DNA of 64,000 nt, taken from positions 6,659,505 to 6,723,504 of the forward strand of contig CM030936.1 of assembly GCA_018136815.1 (NCBI GenBank). The letters run 5' to 3'. Both the position numbers and the translations under genes were made by a program. The notes beneath the pieces were generated by a model that saw nothing but the letters and a program-made list of their open reading frames with translations, had not been told where the DNA came from and made no database searches. The stretch comes from Isochrysis galbana (Eukaryota; Haptophyta; Isochrysidales; Isochrysidaceae). The number at the start of each line of letters is the position of its first letter. The first letter of the stretch is position 1. This document shows positions 49,940 through 59,992 of the stretch, piece by piece.

Positions 49940-52081
49940 ATGGTTGCAGCCAAGATCCGCGTATGGGAGGACCAGTTCCCGGGCCTCAAGGATGAGCCTA
50001 GACCCAGCTGGCTTGAGGATGACGATGATTCAGCTGCCTCTGCACCTGCCCCCTCTCCTGCACCCGTTCCAACTCCTGTACCTGCACCTGTTGCTGCACC
50101 ATCTGCGATTCGTCGCTCCCCACGCCTCCTCGAGCTCGAACAACAACATCATGGTATGAATACCACTTCTGCTGTTACACCTGCGTTGCACAATGCCTCT
50201 ATGGCTCAGGCTGCGGCAGTCTTTGCTCTTGGTGCTGCAGCAATGGGGTTCGATTCTCGTACTGATCCTTTATGTTTTGCTTTTACTTCCGACCTGCTCA
50301 CTACCGACGACAGCTGTCCACCTTTTGCTCACGCCGGTAGCGACCATTCACTCTTCGCTCAAGCCGTCACCGTCGTTGCCGACATGGGGGATGTGACGGT
50401 CCCCAAGACGTACCGTCAAGCGCTTCAGTCCACCCATGCCGACTATTGGCGCGTAGCTATCAACAAGGAGCTCGGCGGCCTCATGGCACTTCGCACTTGG
50501 GAGTGCGTTCCCGAGGACGCCATGCCCGAGGGCGCCAACCTTATGCATTGCCATTTTGTCTTCGCCGTCAAACGCAAAGCCGACGGCTCCATCGAGAAAT
50601 TCAAGGCCCGTCTCGTTGCCGACGGCAATACTCAACGATACGGAGTCGATTTCGACCGCATCTTCTCTACCGTGGTCAAAACGGTTACCATCCGTCTCGT
50701 GCTTGCCATCGCTACCGCTCATGATTACAACTTGTCCTCCATCGACGTCCGCCAAGCTGACCTGCAAGCCACTCTTCCACAACCCCTCTTCATGCGCATG
50801 CCACCTGGCCTCCCGCCTCGTGACTGTCGCGGGGTTCGTCTCGTATGCAAATTATTGCGCTCAATCTATGGCCTCCGTCAAGCTGGGCGCGAATGGGCCG
50901 AGCTTCTCACCTCCTTCCTCTTGAAGTGGGGCTTCACGCGCTCCACTATCGATGTCTGTCTCTACATCTTCACCAGCGGCTCGTCTTTGCTTTGGGTGCT
51001 GGTGTACGTGGACGACGCCCTCATCGTCGATAATGACTCCGGCCTCCGCGCTCGTTTCGTCCACGATCTCGGCGATAGGTTTCCCATTGAAGACAAGGGC
51101 GAACTCTCGTGGATCCTCAATGTTGCCGTGGCTCGTGACCGTCCGCGTCGGATCCTCACCTTATCTCAGAGTCTTTACGTCTCAGATCTCCTTCAACGGC
51201 ATGATGCTTTCCTATCTAGCACTACGACACGCACCTTCAAATCCCCTCTCGGCGCCCTCCACCTCGATCCGTCTGATTCACCCACGCCTGGCTCTCCTGC
51301 TTTTGAATCTATGGCCTCCAAGCGCGACACCTATATGGCCATCGTCGGGGGCCTCCTCTGGCTTGCTAACATGTCTAGGCCAGATCTCGCATATGCAGCC
51401 TCGCAGCTCTCGCGCTTCATGACCAACCCTGGTCCTACGCACTTCGCCGCTGCCGTCCGCGTCCTCTGCTACGTGCGTGACTCCTCCACCTGCGCTCTGC
51501 TCTTTCGCCCGGACCCCTCGCTACCCTTTCTAGTCCATGTCGACTCGAATTGGGAATCTCGCTTCTCTTGTACGGGCGCCATCTTTTTTCTGTACGGCTG
51601 TCCTGTCCACTGGTTCTCCAAGACCCAACGATCCGTCTCGTTGTCGAGCGCCGAGGCCGAGTACTTCGGTGCCATGCTTGCTGCCCGCGACATCCTCTTC
51701 GTCCGGGATTTGCTTGTCGACCTATCTCTCCCGCCGGATGGCCCTACCCTTCTGTGCTCCGACTCCAAGTCTGCCATCAACATGTCCCTCGACCCCGTTG
51801 CCTTCAAAAAGACCAAGCACATAATGCGCGCCGCAGCTTTCCTCCGCGACCTCGTTGCAAAACACGCCCTCGCTATGCGACATGTCCCCGGTAACCTTAT
51901 GCTTGCTGACATCCTCACCAAGCCCCTTGGGCCCGCTCCCTTCTGCCGTCTCCTATCCCTTCTAAACGACTGCGCATCCATCATTGCACAAAGTCTGACG
52001 AGTTCAAATTCAAGTTCCGCCGAAGAAGCTACGGCAGGGACGTCTGCCTCTAAGACTGCCTCTGACGAAAAGCTCCAGTGA
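49940..52081 (+). CDS. Copia reverse transcriptase and RNase H (second element)
   Basis: 713 codons without a stop. A Pro/Ala-rich linker precedes reverse transcriptase (FVFAVKRKADGSIEKFKARL, GVDFDRIFSTVVK, LVYVDDALIVDND with an intact YVDD). RNase H follows (VHVDSNWESRFSCTGAIFFL, SLSSAEAEYFGAMLAARD, LADILTKPLG). The upstream gag, protease and integrase parts are missing, cut at the junction with the endonuclease element. This family differs clearly from the 40238 element. Confidence 0.9.
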   Translation: MVAAKIRVWEDQFPGLKDEPRPSWLEDDDDSAASAPAPSPAPVPTPVPAPVAAPSAIRRSPRLLELEQQHHGMNTTSAVTPALHNASMAQAAAVFALGAAAMGFDSRTDPLCFAFTSDLLTTDDSCPPFAHAGSDHSLFAQAVTVVADMGDVTVPKTYRQALQSTHADYWRVAINKELGGLMALRTWECVPEDAMPEGANLMHCHFVFAVKRKADGSIEKFKARLVADGNTQRYGVDFDRIFSTVVKTVTIRLVLAIATAHDYNLSSIDVRQADLQATLPQPLFMRMPPGLPPRDCRGVRLVCKLLRSIYGLRQAGREWAELLTSFLLKWGFTRSTIDVCLYIFTSGSSLLWVLVYVDDALIVDNDSGLRARFVHDLGDRFPIEDKGELSWILNVAVARDRPRRILTLSQSLYVSDLLQRHDAFLSSTTTRTFKSPLGALHLDPSDSPTPGSPAFESMASKRDTYMAIVGGLLWLANMSRPDLAYAASQLSRFMTNPGPTHFAAAVRVLCYVRDSSTCALLFRPDPSLPFLVHVDSNWESRFSCTGAIFFLYGCPVHWFSKTQRSVSLSSAEAEYFGAMLAARDILFVRDLLVDLSLPPDGPTLLCSDSKSAINMSLDPVAFKKTKHIMRAAAFLRDLVAKHALAMRHVPGNLMLADILTKPLGPAPFCRLLSLLNDCASIIAQSLTSSNSSSAEEATAGTSASKTASDEKLQ

Positions 52082-52187
52082 CATACACCACTCCGAGTAT
52101 TACGACTGTCATGCAAGGCATTCTCCATTCTTCTACCTTTATCCTCTGTATCTAAGCCTCACCCTCCGTGCTCGCCTTATGGGGGGG

Positions 52188-52591
52188 TATCACAGAGTGC
52201 CGTCATCTGCCAACACAACCCATTGGTCCTTACCGATAGAATCGTCTTTACCGATAACTTTGTCTGCCAGATTCCTTTTCATCAAGTCATCAGCCTCTTT
52301 CATCATGTGCACCACCTTCTGGACTCTTCTCTACATGATCATCTGCAGTTGATGCACATCGAGTTCTTAGGGTTCCCGAGTCATTTGCACATCGACTTCT
52401 AGACCTCGCCTTCATCTTGGGGATCTCAGCTCACTCTAGATCGACTTAGTGCACCTAAGGAATCTCACCTTCATCAACACTCACGACGCTTCATCGGCTC
52501 ATACTAAGGCAATACTCGCCGATTCCCTAAATCCTTGATTCCTTCTTTGTTCCCTCGCACGCCTTCCTGTTTGTCTCAGAGTATCATCCAA
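52188..52591 (+). repeat. 3' LTR of the second Copia element
   Basis: The first 176 bp repeat 46894-47069 with one visible difference (ACATGATC against ACATTATC). It is preceded by a run of seven G. The end is inferred from the AGAAC pentamer. Confidence 0.75.
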
Positions 52592-52596
52592 AGAAC

Positions 52597-53398
52597 CGTG
52601 GTGGGGTATATGTAAGGGTTTGTGCGAACGTGATTGTTGTAGAATCACCGTGCCCCAGGGGTATCTTGGTGAGTTCCCCAGTGCCCCCAGGTGTCCCAGG
52701 TTCTGACCCTCACCCCTGTAGCACTGTCTCTCTCACTGTCTGTCATGACCTTACTGCTTTTTGTTGCCGCCCTGGCTGCTCCCTGGCAGCCAGTGCGATA
52801 AGAACTGCTCACGGCGCGAGCTGGAAGGGCTGTTCCTCTTTGTTGACGAGAGGTTCCTCCCCCCCCCTCCCCCGGTGCTTTTTCCCGGAGAGTCGCCCGA
52901 CGTAGGTCGGTGCGCCTCAATGGGTGTTCCCTCATTTTAACTTGTGGGGAGTTAGAATGGGAGCCGGGGGCTTGCGAGGGGTGAGATGTGGAGGGGTGCA
53001 TAGGTGTATGTATCTGTGGCAACAACACGCGCCAAGGTGTACGGGCAGGTGCGCTGAGGGCTGTCGTGTTAGTACCGGGCTAGTGAGAGTAGTGGTACTA
53101 ATGCTCAGTTAGATTATTATTAAGAGATACGCAAAAATGGATGTTTAATGTTTATTTACTACTACTAACATGGGTCTACTTTCTAATTATGGCGATTGGT
53201 GCTGTGGTCGATATCTCTATCGATCTGTGGCCGCGAGGGCTCCAAGAAGAGAGAGGGAGGAGAGCGAAGAGAAGAGAACAACTCGTGGAGCGGTGAAAGA
53301 GACGAGGATCTCATCCTGCTTTTCCTCTCTCCTTCTCTCTCTCTCTCTCGCTCCCTGTCTCTTCTCCTCTCCCTCTCTCTCTTTTCTCTCTGCCTCTT

Positions 53399-53440
<42 letters not shown>
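52597..53440. other. Intergenic with CT microsatellite
   Basis: No gene was recognised. CT-rich sequence from about 53325 to 53440 includes a pure CT run of about 38 bp that ends six bases before the next ATG, so it lies in the 5' UTR or core promoter of the 53447 gene. Confidence 0.5.
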
Positions 53441-53441
<1 letters not shown>

Positions 53442-53446
53442 GACAG

Positions 53447-54734
53447 ATGGCGTGGCGCGCGGCGTGGCTGCTGCTGCTGCTCTGTGCCGGGCTGCCGGGG
53501 AGCGGGGCGCTGCAGCTGGGCACGGGGCAGGCCGCGAGGGTCGGGAGGGCGTGCGTGCGCACTCCTCCGCCACGCGCGCTCGCGCCCACCTCGACGCTGC
53601 TCGCGGCAGACATGTTCGGCAAGACGTTCCTCGCGGGGATCTCGATCGCGGCAGCCTCGCTGGTGGGTGAAGGGGAAAACGAGAGAGGGAGAGAGAGGGA
53701 GGGGGAGGGGGGGGGGGGGGGGGGGGGGGTGGCAAGGTGTAGTTGATTGGACAGGGGGAAAGGTGGGGTGGGAATGGAAAGAGGTCGGGGGGGGGAGAAA
53801 GGAGAGAGAGAGGGAGCAGGGAGGAGGGAGCACCGGGTAGAGAGCAGCGGAGAAGGGGTTGGGGGGCTCGGCTGGGGGGAGGGTGGGTGAAGAGAGACAG
53901 AGCATGGTGGTGATGGTGCAAGGGTTTGATGGACGGGGGACGGGGAGGCATGTTGTGAGGGAGTCAGAGATAAAGGGAGAGAACCTGACTGCCAAGGGAT
54001 ACGGAGAGGAAGTGACGAGCCAGAGGGATGGAGCAGGACGAAAAGAGAGGAATGAGCGTGGGGAGTACCAGGAAGCAGTTCTGAGTCTCGTTCGGAGCCT
54101 GCCCCGTGGTGGCGGAAGGAATGTTAGAGGAGAAGGGGAAAAGAGAGGGAGAGGGGGAGGGAAGAGGGGATGGGAGGCAGGGGCAGGGGTTGGATCACGG
54201 AAGTGAGAGATGATGCGGGCCTGATAGAAAGTGAGGGATATCTCGAAGCTCGAGCATTGCTCGCCATCGCTTTTCAGACAACTAGAGCCGTTTGAGAGGG
54301 AGGCACGCGAGGAAGAGGGCTTGTGAGCGAGTGCGTGTGCCACCACTCGTTGCCACCCTGACCTCTAGGTGACAACCATCTTCATTGGATTTGTCGTGCG
54401 AGGCAAGTATGACGAGTTGGAGCAGAGCTTTTTTGCGGAACAAGAGGCAGCACTCTCAAAGGTGGAAGTAGATGAGGTGAGCATGATGCCTGTGGCGGCT
54501 CGGTAGAGAGACCGCCTCTTATTATGTGGTCCCAATTTGATTTTTAGCCGAAGTTGGCCAAATTCCTACTTCGGATGAGTGCTTCCAATTCGGCGGGCCC
54601 TGGGGACACGCTTCCGCAACGAGTGCCACGCATTGGGTGCGCAATAGGTGGACAGCGAGGTGAGCGACTTCTTCGGCAACAACCTCAACCCCGAGGAGCA
54701 ACCATCGAAACCGCCTGCGGAGACGCAAAAATGA
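53447..54734 (+). CDS. Small single-TM protein with signal/transit-like presequence, three exons
   Basis: Exons 53447-53662, 54369-54476 and 54648-54734 join in phase 0 throughout (GTGGGT, GTGAGC donors; CTCTAG, CAATAG acceptors) to give 136 residues. The N-terminus (MAWRAAWLLLLLCAGLPGSG) is a classical signal peptide, followed by an Ala/Arg/Thr-rich stretch without acidic residues, like the transit part of bipartite plastid presequences. A transmembrane segment spans exons 1 and 2 (FLAGISIAAASLVTTIFIGF), then a charged tail (GKYDELEQSFFAEQEA). The mature part would be about 80 residues. No family was recognised. Plastid targeting is inference. Confidence 0.65.
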
Positions 54735-55189
54735 GTGATTGTTCTGTCACGATGCTACAGCAATGCAGCTTCTTGATACCAATGTCTCTCGCGTGCATTG
54801 TCAATCGCCCCTATCATGCCAACGCGAGTTCAGGCTTTATCGCCTTAAGATAGGTAATGTGACATGGTATGTCATCTTCAACGAGGAAGCTCGGGGAAAA
54901 TGTTCCGAAAGGTCGTGCTCGCGCCCTATGATCCCTCGAGCTCTGACACTTGCATGTGAACATGTCCGCCGGTGACACGTCAAACATGTGGATAATTCAT
55001 GATGAGCACTTGGCAACTGTCCTATCGCCTAGCCGGGCCTACGCCTTGGACACCCGTGGTTAGTTTTCCCTGTTGTCAGCAAAACTGACCAAAAATAAGC
55101 CGTCACTACTTACGACTTCTCGTGCCAAAGGCACTAGCTGCTGTCAACGGCCGTTGGGCGGTTTGATGCTATAGGCTGCAGCTTCGGGG
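54735..55189. other. Intergenic, nothing recognised
   Basis: No repeat family or coding motif was found downstream of the three-exon gene. Confidence 0.3.
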
Positions 55190-55390
55190 CTTGGAGCGCG
55201 ATAGCGTCGTGGTGGCGGTGGCGGAGCTACGTGTGCGGGGCGAGGCAATCAACTCGTGTTACGCCCTACTACCTACTACCCACCATCCTCACATATCGCA
55301 CCGTCCCCTCCGGGCCCCTTTCCCAAGTTCCAATTCTCGCTTGGGTCCGTGGAGGTCGCGCGCGTTGCCTCGACCGGAATAAAGAATCAT
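55190..55390 (-). mobile_element. Diverged 3' end of the endonuclease element family
   Basis: The plus strand reads GCTACGTGTGCGGGGCGAGGCA, then CCTACTACCTACTACCC and GGTCGCGCGCGTTGCCTCG, in the same order as the reverse complement of the 3' region at 33850-34010. It is more diverged than the other copies, with no coding part attached. Confidence 0.6.
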
Positions 55391-55559
55391 TGCAACTAGG
55401 AATATGGGCACTGCAAGTGAGCCGTTGGGCGATGCTGCATGTATGCGCGGGCGTAGAGATGTGGGTGACTCGTGACTCTGGCAGAGCCAGCGGCCGGGGG
55501 CGGGCGTGCGGGGCATCCGAGCGCCACGGCCACGGCGCATGCATCTATCATCTATATCT

Positions 55560-55596
55560 ACTACTTACTTAAAAAGAGCCCTATTTGACCGCCCTA
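55560..55596. mobile_element. End of a TAGGGCGGTCAAACA-type transposon
   Basis: TTTAAAAAGAGCCC... reads here as TTACTTAAAAAGAGCCCTAT followed by TTGACCGCCCTA, matching the terminal 35 bp of the family. The partner end was not identified. Confidence 0.55.
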
Positions 55597-56194
55597 CTAT
55601 TCATCGTTGAGGGACGTTGGAGCTTCCCCTTGCAGGTACCACTCGGACACCTGGCTCGTCAGGCATGGCGGGATTCCGGGACTGAAAAGTTGTGTCCAAT
55701 TAGATAGTGGGGTTGGCTAGGATATAACATTGATATTTTAATTTGGATTGTTAGTCTCGGGCACTCCCGCCAAGTGTGAAGATGTTTCGTCGGCTTCTTC
55801 ATTTACATCGAAATGTTTTTCAACTATCATGTGTAGAGGGGAGTGGAGCTGTGGCTGTGGAGCGTATGGAGGTGGAGGGGCCGATGTATGTAAGATGTGG
55901 GATACAGCCCTTTGGCGGAATGGGATGCGTGCTACCGGCTACCGGGGGCGGAGGGAGCACGCGACAAGGGAGCCGAGGACGAGCGCGGGTGCACTCAGAC
56001 GACATGCGACAGCACGGGGCGAGGACGAGGGGGCGGGAGAGGCACGAGAAAGGGGACGGAGGGGCAGGGCATCCGTAACACTCCCTTATTCGGGTGGTGC
56101 ACCGGGACTTTTGATGGCCCGCACCTTGATAAATAAACCTTTTAATAGTCTCACCGCACACGCGGCCGTGGACCCTCTACTTTCTACTCACGTA
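55597..56194. other. Unassigned interval
   Basis: Open frames exist on both strands (for example 55748 onward), but they are Gly/Arg-rich without motif. I see no supportable gene. Confidence 0.3.
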
Positions 56195-56880
56195 GGAAAC
56201 TTTCTACACCCCCACTTCCCCGGCCCTTCTCCCCCCGCCATAAGGCGACTCCCCCCGTGCACTACTAGGGGGATAGGGGGAAAGGGCTTAGATATGGTCC
56301 GGTGGCCCGCGCCCCCCCCCGGTGATCATTCCCCCCCTTCCTCCTGTGTCTCCGAGTGGGCGGCGGTCTCAGCCCCGACTTATCCTGTAAACAGGTGCGG
56401 GACTCACCTATTTTTCGGTGAGCGGAGCTCTCGCTCCGCCCACCCCCTTCTCCGCGCTCTCTCTCCCCTCTCCTGCGGCACGCGCGATGGCGCGCCTGCG
56501 GCAGGCCTGCAGCTGCCCCTGGCGACCCCTGGAGGCTCATGGAGGCCAGCTCTGGGGGCAGAGGAGGCTGGGACTGGGCCCTGGTCTCCCCTGCCTCTCC
56601 CTCGCTGGCGCTCCTGAGCCTCTGGGGCCCCCAATCTGCACCTGTCTGCCTGTCGACCAGGGGGGGGGGGGGTTGGAGCGATGGGCTGGCCACGAGGGGC
56701 CAGGATGGGCGAATGGGGCGAGCATGTGGGGAAGGGAGTGGGTCAGTAGGGCAGTGGGCTCCTGGCAAGCCATCAGGCGTGCCAGGAGGATGGGTGGTTC
56801 CTCCCCCATGGCAGGGGAGGAGTGGAGAGAGGGGGGGGCTCGTGCCCCCCCATGGGTCAACCAAGTATAAACTTAGTTGT
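56195..56880 (+). repeat. Dispersed repeat F, copy 3 (longest)
   Basis: The right 145 bp match 6455-7041 closely and contain the uninterrupted CTCCTGGCAAGCCATC site that the MITE occupies in the other copy. The left 540 bp match 29150-29735 in reverse orientation, with poly-G/C length differences. This copy therefore joins the two partial ones into one family of about 680 bp. No ORF is conserved between copies, so it is likely a non-autonomous element. It ends at ACTTAGTTG. Confidence 0.8.
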
Positions 56881-56983
56881 GATGGCCCGCACCTTGAGCT
56901 GCCACGCACCCCATGGGCCATGGGGAGTCCTTGAGAGGGTGGCTGGTCGGTGCTATGAAATATTGCTCGATCTTCGATTGTTG

Positions 56984-57277
56984 CTATGAGAAAACGCTGC
57001 CGATTGGACGCTTGCTCTCCGCCACCGTCACCGCTGTCGCTTTGTCGCCATGTGGCACGCAAAGGTGAGGAACCGCAACGCGTAGGTATTTCAAGACGGT
57101 GATTAAAATCCCGAGGTAAATGCTGTAGTACGACAGCCACTGAGCTGTTTCGCCCGGGTTGGGGGTCCCTTTGTGAGCTTTCGATTCTTTTTGCAATCGG
57201 TCCAACTGTTTTGATTCTTTTAGCAATCGGTCCAACTGTTTTTGGGTTACCTTGAATCTTGCGAATGCCCCCTTCAT
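56984..57277 (-). CDS. Possible small protein with duplicated KQLDRL repeat
   Basis: An ATG at 57277 opens MKGAFARFKVTQKQLDRLLK and then a second KQLDRLQKESK, encoded by a 29-bp tandem duplication (about 57193-57250). A hydrophobic stretch YYSIYLGILITVLKYL follows and the frame ends at 56984. Sequence composition is less GC-rich than in the clear genes. The duplication keeps two frames open, so the coding status is doubtful. No family was recognised. Confidence 0.3.
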   Translation of the reverse strand: MKGAFARFKVTQKQLDRLLKESKQLDRLQKESKAHKGTPNPGETAQWLSYYSIYLGILITVLKYLRVAVPHLCVPHGDKATAVTVAESKRPIGSVFS

Positions 57278-57778
57278 AGGCGAGGGCGGCGGCGGCGAGG
57301 GCGAAGAGGGGGAGGGGGACGGAGGAGGAGGTTGCCCGGTGGGAGGAGAAGAAGGTGGTCGCCCGGTGAGAGTGAGAGGATGAAGGCTGACACACGAGGA
57401 GTGCGGTATACATCCGATGCACTCATTGAAGACGATCCTTTCAAGACAAGTGTGAGGAGAGGTCCTGCATGCGGCTGCGCGGCGGCCACGTCATGCGTGA
57501 CGCCCCCGCGCCTTCACGCTCCCTCGCCCTCCCACCCCTAGGATTGGGACTCCCTCGTGGTGGCCCCGCATCGCGTATTTGGAAACGAGGGGTACCAAAT
57601 GAAGGCAAACGACCTGGAACAGTCCATCTCCACAGAATCTTCAGAACAATTTTTTTAGGCCACCGCCTACGCAACGCCACGATTGGGTCCGTAGTAGAGC
57701 CCGGAATCAGAATCTTCAAAAAAAAATTAGCCCACCGCCACGCCACGCATTCGCAAACAAGCGTTTGCCGACTCCGAC

Positions 57779-58633
57779 TCATTCGGCCGTCTCACCCTCG
57801 CCGCCTGAGTCAACACCTTGTTCACGCAGCCCCTCATGCCGGCTATCCTCACAGCCGCAGTGGACGCAGTAGGCTTTCCACTCAGCGAGCCTTGCTGGCA
57901 AGAGTTTCGGCGGACAGAAACCGGGACACGCATTGCACTGTGGGCACTGGCCCCGTAGCACACCGTCTTGAGAACGGCAGCCAGCTGCTGTTGAACTGGC
58001 CACGGCGCGCTCGGCCTTTCGGGGGTCAACCCCAGCAGAGGCGAGTGCGGCACGTATGCTCGCCAACGCCTCGGCACGCGATGTTTCGATGGCGCATCGA
58101 TTTCGCCTCTCGATGGCTAAGCGCCGTTTCTCGAGAAGAGCGTCGAGCGAGAATTTCGCAAGCGGGACGGAGCCTAGCAACGTGCGAACGCGGAAGCCGG
58201 AGTCGGTCAGTATCACAACTCCAGCGCCGTTCGGGAGGCCCAGCGCGGAGATCGGGGGCGCCCGGCCGATGGCCGAGCGTTCGATTGCATTTGAGAGAGA
58301 CACGCCTTGCCGTAGTGTCTCACGTCTGAGGGCTAACCATGAGAGGCTTGCCGTTGTGCTGTCGGACGAGGGCCAGCCTGGGGAAGAGCTCATAGTAGCA
58401 GGTGCAGTGGGTGCCTGCGGCAATCCGACGAGGAAGGGAAGCTCCAGTTGTGGCGTTTGCCACAGATGCTCGCACGCCCTCTTCACAGACACATTCAAGA
58501 CAGCCCCTGCCGCGCGCTCCGCGTCTTTCTTGACCCATTCAAGTGGGAGAACACCGCCCTGCGTGTGAGGAAGGAAAGATGCGCAGCAGAGCCATGTCGT
58601 GAGCATGGCGGAATCAAGTTGCACAGGCCGCAT
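57779..58633 (-). CDS. Hypothetical protein with C-terminal Cys-rich motif
   Basis: A 284-residue frame from ATG 58633. The middle part has a mixed α/β pattern (GLPNGAGVVILTDSGFRVRT) followed by a charged helix (EKRRLAIERRNRCAIETSRA). The C-terminal part contains CPQCNACPGFC and, 18 residues later, YCVHCGCEDSRHE, which together could bind one or two zinc ions (C-x2-C-x2-C-x3-C and C-x2-C-x-C-x4-H). An upstream acceptor (GTGTCCAG at about 58655) keeps the frame open to the left, so the true start may lie in the preceding exons at 58767-59130. I do not recognise the family. Confidence 0.5.
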   Translation of the reverse strand: MRPVQLDSAMLTTWLCCASFLPHTQGGVLPLEWVKKDAERAAGAVLNVSVKRACEHLWQTPQLELPFLVGLPQAPTAPATMSSSPGWPSSDSTTASLSWLALRRETLRQGVSLSNAIERSAIGRAPPISALGLPNGAGVVILTDSGFRVRTLLGSVPLAKFSLDALLEKRRLAIERRNRCAIETSRAEALASIRAALASAGVDPRKAERAVASSTAAGCRSQDGVLRGQCPQCNACPGFCPPKLLPARLAEWKAYCVHCGCEDSRHEGLREQGVDSGGEGETAE

Positions 58634-58766
58634 AATACGGAGGCATGTTAGCTGGACACGGCGCGGCCGTGAGAAGGTTGTTGTATACGCAAGCGGGCGC
58701 TGTGTCGCATGCTACATGCCCATGAAGCATCGGAACGGATGCGGCGGGGACGACGCACATTCTCAA

Positions 58767-59862
58767 AGAAGGCGTAAATTTGCTCCTCGGGCCATGCGGA
58801 CATCTCATTGGCGTCGTAAGGCACGTCGTCGGCAAGGCACTCAAAGCTGATTTCAGCAATACGCTCCTCGCTCACCGGCTTGCTGCCACTTACGGGGGCG
58901 GAGCTGTCCTCAGCGGGCTCGAGCCCCAACCCACACCGGGTGACACCGTCCACTGAGCTATCATCCCCTCCGGCCAGCACCCCCCCTACTTTGTCCCAGC
59001 CCGTCTCGAGAGGGCCACCGCTAGAGTCACACATGGAGCCTGGCGAACGTGCTGAGTTAACGATGCCCGAATGTCCAAGAAGCGTGCACCCTAGATCGAG
59101 GCCAATGACAAGGCTTCCTGCACAATGAGCTTCGTAAATGCACCTGAGTCGTGGCAGGCAGAGAATTGGTATGCAGCGCGTATGCTCCTTCCTGCCCTGG
59201 TAGGTAGGTCTGCGTCGGTACCTCGCTGGCATACTTGATCACCATCTGCACTAGCGGGTGAGAAGAGCACACCTCAAGCTTGGGTGCCGGATGAGGTGGA
59301 CAGCTGCGACGCAAGAAGGCAGCAGAGCGGAATGGCTCGAAGCGGAGAGGTCCACCTGATCGCATGCAGATGGCAGTAGCGCGCTGGTACCCTCTTTTTG
59401 GGACGAGACCGACGCAGGATAGTCGGAGTCACCGCCGTGCGCATGCTTGGGAAGGAGCTCCTCAGCCACGTCAACGTCCACAAGGCCTGCATCCTGCCGG
59501 GCATCTTCGTCAAACTCGTCACGCGCATCAGCACACGCCCCAACGCAAGGGACGGCCGAAATCGCGCAATCATCGCAACTTCCTGCCTTTCCAATCGCAC
59601 TAGAACCTTGCGTCCCATTTGAACATACGATTGTGCCAACACCTGGCCGTGGGCAAGACACGTCGTCTGCCACGGCCTCGATTATGATGACCGAGGCGGA
59701 GCGGATCGACGCCTCCTCGTCTATGAGCACCGGCACCGAGACGACGCCGAGCGCATGGATATGACGCCAGCGAAGGGAAGGAATTCGCGAGCTCAAGGCA
59801 GAGATGAGCTGCTCAGCGGCGGCGGAAGGTGGTACCGGCCTCGAACCTGCAATCCCCACCAC
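58767..59862 (-). CDS. Unresolved exons, probably linked to the J-domain gene upstream
   Basis: Two minus-strand stretches look coding. The first starts after GATTGCAG near 59837 (SRPVPPSAAAEQLISALSSR and HIHALGVVSVPVLIDEEASI). The second starts after CATTGTGCAG near 59128 (SLVIGLDLGCTLLGHSGIVN, then an acidic region with DVPYDANEMSAWPEEQIYAF) and ends at a GTGCGT donor near 58767. The first would join the end of the J-domain frame (LEAVYVIVG with a GTACGC donor near 60054) in phase 1. No family was recognised. They may form one long gene from 61926 to 57779 or two genes. Confidence 0.35.
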
Positions 59863-59992
59863 ACGGAAGCAGCGGATGAGCTACGCCGGACATGGGGCAG
59901 CCGAAGATACGACGAGCGGGGTCGCAGGCCAAGCGACATGTGGCAGGTGTGAGGCGATGTAACATGGTCATACCTCCACGTGAGAGGCCGAT

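Larger units (their letters stand above)
46894..52591 (+). mobile_element. Second Copia element, interrupted and internally deleted
   Basis: The right LTR (52188-52591, 404 bp) and a partial left LTR (46894-47069) match with one difference over 176 bp. The pentamer AGAAC precedes the left copy (46889-46893) and follows the right one (52592-52596), consistent with a target duplication, though the LTR ends (TATCAC...TCCAA) are not the usual TG...CA. A G-run at 52181-52187 is a likely polypurine tract. The rest of the left LTR plus gag, protease and integrase are absent: the endonuclease element at 47070-49935 occupies that place. Confidence 0.8.

Noticed and set aside
56265-57422. 385-codon minus-strand frame
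   Set aside because: Much of it runs through dispersed repeat F and low-complexity Pro/Ser sequence shared with non-coding copies.
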